Positions 42,078 to 47,178 of a DNA stretch of 47,178 nucleotides are shown here, one piece after another. Location of the stretch: assembly GCA_022822865.1 (NCBI GenBank), contig JAJDYJ010000014.1, positions 1 through 47,178 on the forward strand. The letters are read 5' to 3'. The notes under the pieces are model-generated. The model was not told the origin of the DNA. It worked only from the letters and a program-made list of their open reading frames with translations, and did not search any database. The position numbers and the translations under genes were made by a program. Origin of the DNA: Pseudomonadales bacterium. Lineage in GTDB: Bacteria; Pseudomonadota; Gammaproteobacteria; Pseudomonadales; Pseudohongiellaceae. Positions within the stretch are counted from its first letter, which is position 1. Every line of letters begins with the position of its first letter.

Positions 42078-43418
42078 TCAGTCTGAGCCGGCTAAGGACC
42101 GCTGCTGCGCAGCTTCGCGTTCGGCCAGCAATCGCTCGTATGTCTCGTCGTCGAGATGGGTCACGGCAATCCAGGCATGGGACATTTCGTCGCCGGTACG
42201 CTGGCCCCAGGTCACCCATTGATCCGGGTCGGGGTTGTTCGGATTGGCGGCGGTGTTGTCATACCACTGCTTGATCACCAGCACGGCGCCGGTCGGCAGC
42301 AGCGGGGCCACTTCGGGTTCGTAGATGTGGCTGTGATGCCAGATGGCGCTCCATTCGGAAATCTGGCTGATCTGCTCCGTGCGGCCGGTTTCCGGATAGA
42401 AAATTTCCAGCGAGGCCGCGTTCATGCGCAGATGGCCATGAGGCTGGAAGCTGTCGATGCGAACTGGATGATCGAAGGAGTGGAAGCCCTGGGTCATCAT
42501 GTAACCGTTCGGCGGCAGCACCAGTTGTCCACCCTCGTAACCCGACATCAGTTGGTACGCGCGCAGATCCTGCTTGTGGGGCTGCTCGCGTTCGATGTAG
42601 TCCTCGTCATGGAACCAGAGGCCGGTTTCGACCACATTGTTGGTGATCATCTGGCCCGGTGCGGTCGCGCCGATGCCGCCGGGATACATGTGGATATCCC
42701 AGGAAATGCGCGAGCCCGCGGGAATCGTGCGGCAGACGCCTTCCGGAATGAGTTCGCCCCATTTGCCCATGGCGTATTCGGTAAGCTGGCCGAATCGCTC
42801 GTACTCGCCGTCCTCGTTCGGCGCTTCGACATAGGTGTTGGCGTGGTGTACAACCGCCTTGGCGTCACCCTTGGGTTTCACCTGTACCGCCCTGATGCAG
42901 CGGTCGGTCGTCAGCGGCGTGGAAACGTAATGCTTGCTCCAGATGTCGTTGCCGCTGGCGGGAATGTCGATGGGGATCGAAGGCACGATCAGATCCGGCG
43001 GACCCAGATCGCGTTCGAAATTCCAGTCGTCCGGATCAGGCAGGTCCGGAGCGGGAGGGATCACTTCGGGATCGCCTTGCGGCGCGCCCTGATCGACCCA
43101 GGCGACGATCGTATCGATGTCTTCCTGGGACAGGCGCCAGTCGCCTTTCAAGTCCTGCAGGCCAATGCCATGGTCGTAGGCGTAGGGCGGCATTTCGCGA
43201 TTCGCCACCCGGAACTGGATCAGCGGCGCCCAGGGGCGGACCTGATCGTAATTCTCGAACTGCATCGGTCCGATGCCGCCTTCCTGATGGCAGATCACGC
43301 AGTTCTCGTTGATGATCCGCGCGACCTCGCCGTTGTAGGTGATTTCGCTGTCCTGCTGGGCCGACGCCAGGACCGGCAGGCCCAGAACCGCCAGCACAAG
43401 AGCTTGGGAAAATCTCAT
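42078..43418 (-). CDS. cytochrome c - PHM-like copper monooxygenase fusion, copy B
   Basis: Second of the three tandem paralogues, 446 residues. GAGGAGAG before the ATG at 43418 fixes the start, and the signal peptide ends ASAQQ (about 22). The heme motif is CVICH. The copper-ligand set is complete: VVHHANTY, DIHMYPGG, QPHGHLRM, HHSHIYEPEVAPLLP and RTGDEMSHAW. It differs from A mainly in a longer loop after DEDYIEREQPHKQDLR (about residue 275-295), which has its own YQLMSGYEGGQL segment also seen in C. It shares the REMPPYAYDHGIG block and the terminal RSLAGSD. Its own hairpin follows. The likely function and location are as for copy A. Confidence 0.82.
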   Translation of the reverse strand: MRFSQALVLAVLGLPVLASAQQDSEITYNGEVARIINENCVICHQEGGIGPMQFENYDQVRPWAPLIQFRVANREMPPYAYDHGIGLQDLKGDWRLSQEDIDTIVAWVDQGAPQGDPEVIPPAPDLPDPDDWNFERDLGPPDLIVPSIPIDIPASGNDIWSKHYVSTPLTTDRCIRAVQVKPKGDAKAVVHHANTYVEAPNEDGEYERFGQLTEYAMGKWGELIPEGVCRTIPAGSRISWDIHMYPGGIGATAPGQMITNNVVETGLWFHDEDYIEREQPHKQDLRAYQLMSGYEGGQLVLPPNGYMMTQGFHSFDHPVRIDSFQPHGHLRMNAASLEIFYPETGRTEQISQISEWSAIWHHSHIYEPEVAPLLPTGAVLVIKQWYDNTAANPNNPDPDQWVTWGQRTGDEMSHAWIAVTHLDDETYERLLAEREAAQQRSLAGSD

Positions 43419-43539
43419 CGGGCTCTCCTCATTCCGCTGTATTCGCAATGCCGTTGAATTTTGCATCCAATCCGGTCAAGTCTACGCCGGTTTGTGCGCA
43501 AGGGGAATAATTTTCCACGCCCCGTTTTCAAGCCCAGGA

Positions 43540-43573
43540 AAAAGGCCGGCCGGATCGCTCCGGCCGGCCTTTT
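43540..43573 (-). terminator. terminator of PHM-like gene C
   Basis: A perfect 15-bp stem: AAAAGGCCGGCCGGA (43540-43554) and TCCGGCCGGCCTTTT (43559-43573), with loop TCGC. It lies 49 bp past the stop of copy C (43622) and ahead of copy B. The A/T ends serve as the U-tract in either direction. Confidence 0.88.
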
Positions 43574-43621
43574 CCCTGTGTGTCGAAAATTGCTTGTCGA
43601 AAAGACGTTGCCTGCGACTCC

Positions 43622-44959
43622 TCAGTCGGAGCCGGCAAGCGAGCGCTGCTCGGCTGCCCTGCGCTCGGCGACGATCTTTTCGTAACCCTCTTCGTCCAGG
43701 TGAGTAATGGCGATCCAGGCATGGGACATTTCGTCACCGGTGCGGCTGCCGCCGTATACCCACTGATCCGGGTCGGGATTGTTGGGATTGTCGGCGGAAT
43801 TGTCGTACCACTGCTTGATCACCAGGATCGCGCCGGTCGGCAACAGCGGGGCCACGTCGGCTTCGTAGATGTGGCTGTGATGCCAGGTCGCGCTCCAGTT
43901 GGAGATCTGACTGATCTGCTCGGTGCGGCCGGTTTCCGGATAGAAAATCTCCAGGGAAGCGGCGTTCATGCGCAGATGGCCGTGGGGCTGGAAGCTGTCG
44001 ATGCGGACTGGATGATCGAAAGAGTGGAAGCCCTGGGTCATGGTGTAACCATGGGGCGGAACGATCAGGTGGCCGCCTTCGTAGCCGGAACGCATCGGAT
44101 ACAGGCGCAGGTCCTGCTTGTAGGGCTGCTCGACTTCCTGATAGTCCTCGTCGTGGAACCAGAGGCCGATTTCAACCACGTTGTCCTTGATCATCAGGCC
44201 TTCCGCAGTCGCGCCGACTCCGCCCGGGAACATGTGGATGTCCCAGGAAATGCGCGAACCGCCGGGGATGGTGCGGCAGACGCCTTCCGGCATCAATTCG
44301 CCCCACTTGCCCATGGCGTATTCGGTGAGTTGGCCGTAGCGCTCGAACTCGCCGTCTTCGTTCATGGCTTCCACATAGGAATTGGCGTGATGCACAACGG
44401 CCTTGGCGTCACCGCGCGGCTTCACCTGCACCGCCTTGATGCAGCGGTCGGCGGTGAGGGTGCTGGGCACGTAGTGCTTGCTCCAGAGGTCGTTGCCGTT
44501 GGCCGGAATGTCCATGGGAATCGACGGAACGATGAGGTCGGGAGCGCCGAGTTCGGGCTCGAAGTTCCAGGCGTCCGGATCGGGCAGATCGGGAGCCGGC
44601 GGGACGACGTCGGGATCGCCCAGCGGCGCGCCCTGCTCAACCCAGGCGACGATGGAATCGATGTCTTCCTGCGCCAACCGCCAGTCGCCTTCCAGTTCCT
44701 GGATGCCGATGCCGTGGTCATAGGCGTACGGAGGCATTTCGCGATTCGCCACTTTCATGGAAATCAGCGGCGCCCAGGGCCGGACCTGATCGTAGTTCTC
44801 GAACTGCATCGGGCCGATGCCGCCTTCGCGGTGGCAGACTACGCAGTTCTCGTTGATGATTCTCGCAACGTCACCGTTGTAGGTGATTTCGTGCTCCTGA
44901 GCTTGCGCGCCGAATGCGACCGCGCCGCCGATCAGGATTAACGCTTGCGCCAGTTTCAT
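43622..44959 (-). CDS. cytochrome c - PHM-like copper monooxygenase fusion, copy C
   Basis: Third paralogue, 445 residues, start at 44959 with GAGGAG at about 6 nt. The signal peptide ends at AQAQE (about 21). It has CVVCHREGGIGPMQFE like copy A, but carries the GYEGGHL loop (DEDYQEVEQPYKQDLRLYPM) like copy B, so it sits between them in sequence. Copper ligands are all present: VVHHANSY, DIHMFPGG, QPHGHLRM and RTGDEMSHAW. The C-terminus is RSLAGSD. A strong terminator follows. With separate terminators, each copy can be expressed independently. Substrate range is unknown; three complete active sites suggest different substrates or conditions and argue against decay. Confidence 0.82.
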   Translation of the reverse strand: MKLAQALILIGGAVAFGAQAQEHEITYNGDVARIINENCVVCHREGGIGPMQFENYDQVRPWAPLISMKVANREMPPYAYDHGIGIQELEGDWRLAQEDIDSIVAWVEQGAPLGDPDVVPPAPDLPDPDAWNFEPELGAPDLIVPSIPMDIPANGNDLWSKHYVPSTLTADRCIKAVQVKPRGDAKAVVHHANSYVEAMNEDGEFERYGQLTEYAMGKWGELMPEGVCRTIPGGSRISWDIHMFPGGVGATAEGLMIKDNVVEIGLWFHDEDYQEVEQPYKQDLRLYPMRSGYEGGHLIVPPHGYTMTQGFHSFDHPVRIDSFQPHGHLRMNAASLEIFYPETGRTEQISQISNWSATWHHSHIYEADVAPLLPTGAILVIKQWYDNSADNPNNPDPDQWVYGGSRTGDEMSHAWIAITHLDEEGYEKIVAERRAAEQRSLAGSD

Positions 44960-45087
44960 GTGGTTCTCCTCGATTGAGAGTTATCTTCCTGACGGAATAC
45001 CCGCCAAATACTAAATATTTACCCGTTCCAAGTCCACGATTCGCCGCCTGCAAACACGCCGGCGAATGCAACAATTTGAAACAGGGT

Positions 45088-46023
45088 TTACTCGGTTACC
45101 GTTACCCGCTGATAGACATTGGTCCAGCAGCACTGGTCGCCATAGGAGCTGTCCGGCGCCGAATGCACGGTGACGACGGCGCGAATTATGTAGTCCCCGG
45201 GCGTGGAGAATGTCGCCATTACCATGGCGGACCCCGCGCCGCCCTCGATCACGGCTTCATTGTCCGCGGGGCCGGTGAAGCGTTCGAAACGCGGATCGTC
45301 CGGGTCGAACGGATTTTCCGGCTCCGGAGCGTTGGGGTCGCGTACGAACGTTACCTCGCCCGGCCCCTGATGCTTGTTGAACTCGACGCTCATGTCGAGG
45401 GGTTCGCCGAAACGGGGATCTTCCGGGTCGCGCTCGGCCGGGTCGCTGGCATTGAGCACGAGTTCGACCGTTTCGCCCGCGGCGACGCTGGCACCGTAAT
45501 CGGAAATGTTGGCGAACAGGCCGGCGGAAAGTTCGGTGTCGCCGAATGCCGCCAGCGGCTGCAGCGAACCCTGGGGGCGCGGACGGATGAAATCGAGTTC
45601 ATAGGCGGAGGCGCCGCGCCGGCCCGGCACCCGGAGCACTTCGCTTTCGCCGGTCTGCAGGTTCCACCAGACATCGGTGTCTTCCTGACCGGCGGGCAGG
45701 GTGACGGTGAAAACGCCCGTGCCGCGGCCCGAAGGAAAATGCGTGGGCTGCATGCCGTCGAATTCGGCGGGCTCGATATAGTTGTTCTCGCCGAGCGGGA
45801 TTTCGACGTCCTCGTCCGTATTGCGGTTGATGAATCCGAACGAGATGGCCGTGGTGCCGTCTTCATTGGCGACCCAGCCTTCCATCAGGGGAATGATCGG
45901 CAGGCCTTCGGGCGGCGTCAAGGACAGAAAACGAGGTTGGTCGTCCTGCCCCTGCGATGGCGGGGAAATGGCCATCAGCAGCAATGCGGCAGGCGCCAGC
46001 AGTGATTTGTACATGCGTCGCAT
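45088..46023 (-). CDS. secreted protein of unknown function upstream of the monooxygenase set
   Basis: A 311-residue exported protein. The start at 46023 follows GAGG at about 9 nt; another ATG is three codons in. A signal peptide covers about residues 1-29 (ending PPSQGQ). The remainder is beta-rich and looks Ig-like: WVANEDGTTAISFGFINRNT, IPLGENNYIEPAEFDGMQPT, and a C-terminal GDYIIRAVVTVHSAPDSS followed by QCCWTNVYQRVTV. The vicinal cysteines near the end could form a disulfide or metal site. I do not recognise a named family. It is 128 bp upstream of copy C on the same strand, so it may belong to the same expression unit. Confidence 0.7.
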   Translation of the reverse strand: MRRMYKSLLAPAALLLMAISPPSQGQDDQPRFLSLTPPEGLPIIPLMEGWVANEDGTTAISFGFINRNTDEDVEIPLGENNYIEPAEFDGMQPTHFPSGRGTGVFTVTLPAGQEDTDVWWNLQTGESEVLRVPGRRGASAYELDFIRPRPQGSLQPLAAFGDTELSAGLFANISDYGASVAAGETVELVLNASDPAERDPEDPRFGEPLDMSVEFNKHQGPGEVTFVRDPNAPEPENPFDPDDPRFERFTGPADNEAVIEGGAGSAMVMATFSTPGDYIIRAVVTVHSAPDSSYGDQCCWTNVYQRVTVTE

Positions 46024-46295
46024 CGATTTGTTCCTCTTCGTACTATGCAGAATTCTTGCGGGCGATGGACAACCGCTTCGGCCGCCCGCGCCAAGCAGAC
46101 GCAAAGCATAATGGCAAGGCCGCGAATCGTCCAGTGTCCGGAAGGCCCGGAAGCGGTTGATTTTGTAAGCAAGTGTAACGCTGCCGACCGTCGGGGATAT
46201 TGGACAATGCGTCATTCAATGTGTAACTTCACCGGCATCCACGCCGCGCCGAAGCTGCGTTGAATCCGGGCAAGAACGGAGGCGGGGCGCCCCTC

Positions 46296-47042
46296 ATGAC
46301 TGACAGCCATCCTGTCATTGAACTGCGCAATGTAGACAAGTTCTACGGCGACTTTCAGGCGCTTTCGAATGTCAGCATGACGGTGGGCCCGAGCGAACGC
46401 GTGGTGATCTGCGGCCCTTCGGGTTCGGGCAAGTCCACCCTGGTCAGATGCGTCAACCGGCTGGAAGAACACTCGGCCGGCCGGATCTTCGTCGACGGGG
46501 AAGAGCTGGGCAACGGGAAGACCGACATCCGCAAGGTTCGCATGAGGGTCGGCATGGTTTTCCAGCAGTTCAACCTTTTTCCGCATCTTTCCGTGCTCGA
46601 GAATCTGACTATCGGGCCGATCCGTGTCCGCAAACTGGCCAGGTCCCGGGCCGTCGAACTTGCCCTCGAATATCTCGAACGCGTGAATATTCTCGACCAG
46701 GCGGAGAAGTATCCGTCCCAGCTTTCCGGCGGACAGCAGCAGCGTGTGGCGATCGCCCGTTCGCTATGCATGGAGCCGAGTGTGATGCTGTTCGACGAGC
46801 CGACTTCGGCGCTGGATCCGGAGATGATCAACGAAGTGCTCGACGTGATGACCGATCTCGCGGAAAGCGGCATGGCCATGATCTGCGTGACGCACGAAAT
46901 GGGCTTCGCGCGCAGGGTTGCCGACAGGATGATCTTCATGGACGAGGGCGAAATCGTCGAGTCGGCGCCGGCCGGGAAATTTTTCTCGAATCCGGAAAGC
47001 GAACGCTGCCGGAGATTTCTGGACCGGATTCTGGAGCACTAG
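46296..47042 (+). CDS. polar amino acid ABC transporter ATP-binding protein (GlnQ/AapP type)
   Basis: ATPase subunit that drives uptake of polar amino acids. Of 248 residues, [10 protein letters not shown] is Walker A (about 40-49), [16 protein letters not shown] (about 148-163) the ABC signature, [14 protein letters not shown] (about 168-181) Walker B and [13 protein letters not shown] the switch region. [20 protein letters not shown] is typical of the polar amino acid subfamily. The start at 46296 is used, although the GGAGG is 13 nt away; a TTG at 46260 is possible. No permease or binding protein is adjacent, and an IS element takes the downstream side, so any downstream partners may be displaced. 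Its TAG stop lies within the CTAG at the insertion junction. Confidence 0.93.
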   Translation: MTDSHPVIELRNVDKFYGDFQALSNVSMTVGPSERVVICGPSGSGKSTLVRCVNRLEEHSAGRIFVDGEELGNGKTDIRKVRMRVGMVFQQFNLFPHLSVLENLTIGPIRVRKLARSRAVELALEYLERVNILDQAEKYPSQLSGGQQQRVAIARSLCMEPSVMLFDEPTSALDPEMINEVLDVMTDLAESGMAMICVTHEMGFARRVADRMIFMDEGEIVESAPAGKFFSNPESERCRRFLDRILEH

Positions 47043-47178
47043 GGAAGGTCTGAACAAGTCGAGATCGGTTTTGTCCTGGCGTGAGCGTTGCCAGTGAGGG
47101 ACAATGCGCTCACGGGGTTTGACGGAGCGGTTTCGATGGAGCAGTTGACGTTTGCGGAGTTGGAGCACGACGCGAAGA
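47043..47178 (+). mobile_element. IS5-family insertion sequence, left end, cut by the window edge
   Basis: The terminal repeat starts at 47043 with GGAAGGTCTGAACAAG, very close to IS5 (GGAAGGTGCGAA). Just before it is CTAG (47039-47042), which fits the YTAR target of IS5 elements and holds the TAG stop of the ABC gene. The other end is beyond the window. Confidence 0.85.
47136..47178 (+). CDS. IS5-family transposase, N-terminal fragment cut by the window edge
   Basis: ATG at 47136 opens a frame MEQLTFAELEHDAK that runs off the window. Transposases of the IS5 group begin with a similar LTFA(D/E) segment. It is preceded by GGAG at 47124-47127. Only 14 codons are visible. Confidence 0.7.
   Translation, partial: MEQLTFAELEHDAK

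Noticed and set aside
40483-44941. Long open frames of 430-500 codons on the plus strand opposite the three monooxygenase genes
   Set aside because: They are antisense to well-supported genes, rich in Val, His, Arg and Ala as expected of shadow frames in GC-rich DNA, and have no recognisable domain. Their similarity to one another follows from the paralogous genes on the other strand.
1-47178. CRISPR array, tRNA or rRNA genes, prophage
   Set aside because: No regularly spaced repeat-spacer units, no cloverleaf or rRNA-like sequence, and no phage structural genes were seen on either strand.

Overview
The window is about 47 kb of GC-rich, densely coding DNA from a Gram-negative bacterium, most likely an uncultured, aerobic, marine-type gammaproteobacterium. 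The best evidence is the housekeeping order hemJ / argC - bactofilin - erpA / mepM / tyrS (31.8-37.2 kb), which resembles the Pseudomonas-type arrangement, plus TonB receptors, a membrane PQQ dehydrogenase and many exported enzymes. No rRNA, tRNA or CRISPR array was seen. Both ends carry insertion-sequence material: a probable transposase 5' end at the left, and an IS5-type left end plus the first 14 codons of its transposase at the right.

Layout. 0-6 kb: secreted M28 peptidase, Uma2-type nuclease, exported cyclase and a TonB receptor. 5.9-10.4 kb: a TPR protein, a peroxiredoxin whose peroxidatic cysteine codon is an in-frame TGA followed by a bacterial SECIS-like hairpin (probable selenoprotein), a DUF3014 protein and two rhodanese-type sulfurtransferases. 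10.5-13.1 kb: membrane PQQ dehydrogenase overlapping a DUF1971 gene. 13.1-17.4 kb: a large alpha/beta hydrolase with REP-like palindromes on both sides, a Tat-exported amidase and a small sensor-like protein. 17.5-20.9 kb: HicA/HicB and a large TonB receptor. 21-25.4 kb: epoxide-hydrolase-like enzyme, DUF411 and metallo-beta-lactamase proteins, a 58-residue membrane protein and a DUF418 protein. 25.5-30.4 kb: MATE pump, DUF3500, gamma-glutamyltransferase, DUF1761. 30.4-37.2 kb: thiE-thiD-hemJ (4-nt overlaps) divergent from argC-bactofilin-erpA, then mepM divergent from tyrS.

37.2-46 kb is the most unusual part. Three tandem paralogues join an N-terminal cytochrome c domain to a copper monooxygenase with the full ligand pattern of peptidylglycine alpha-hydroxylating monooxygenase (PHM: HH, H, HxH, M). 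On the same strand nearby is a secreted six-bladed propeller that reads like the PAL lyase partner of animal PHM, with its three zinc histidines in place but its catalytic tyrosine apparently replaced. Two further exported proteins of unknown function flank the set. It looks like a bacterial PHM/PAL-like oxidative pathway with electrons fed through a fused cytochrome instead of ascorbate. Between the two parts lies an opposite-strand HTH-NTPase gene that looks truncated at its 3' end. An ABC ATPase without its permease closes the window, with the IS5-type element inserted at its stop codon.

Function assignments rest on reading motifs by eye. No database search was possible, and domain names are given from memory of the families.
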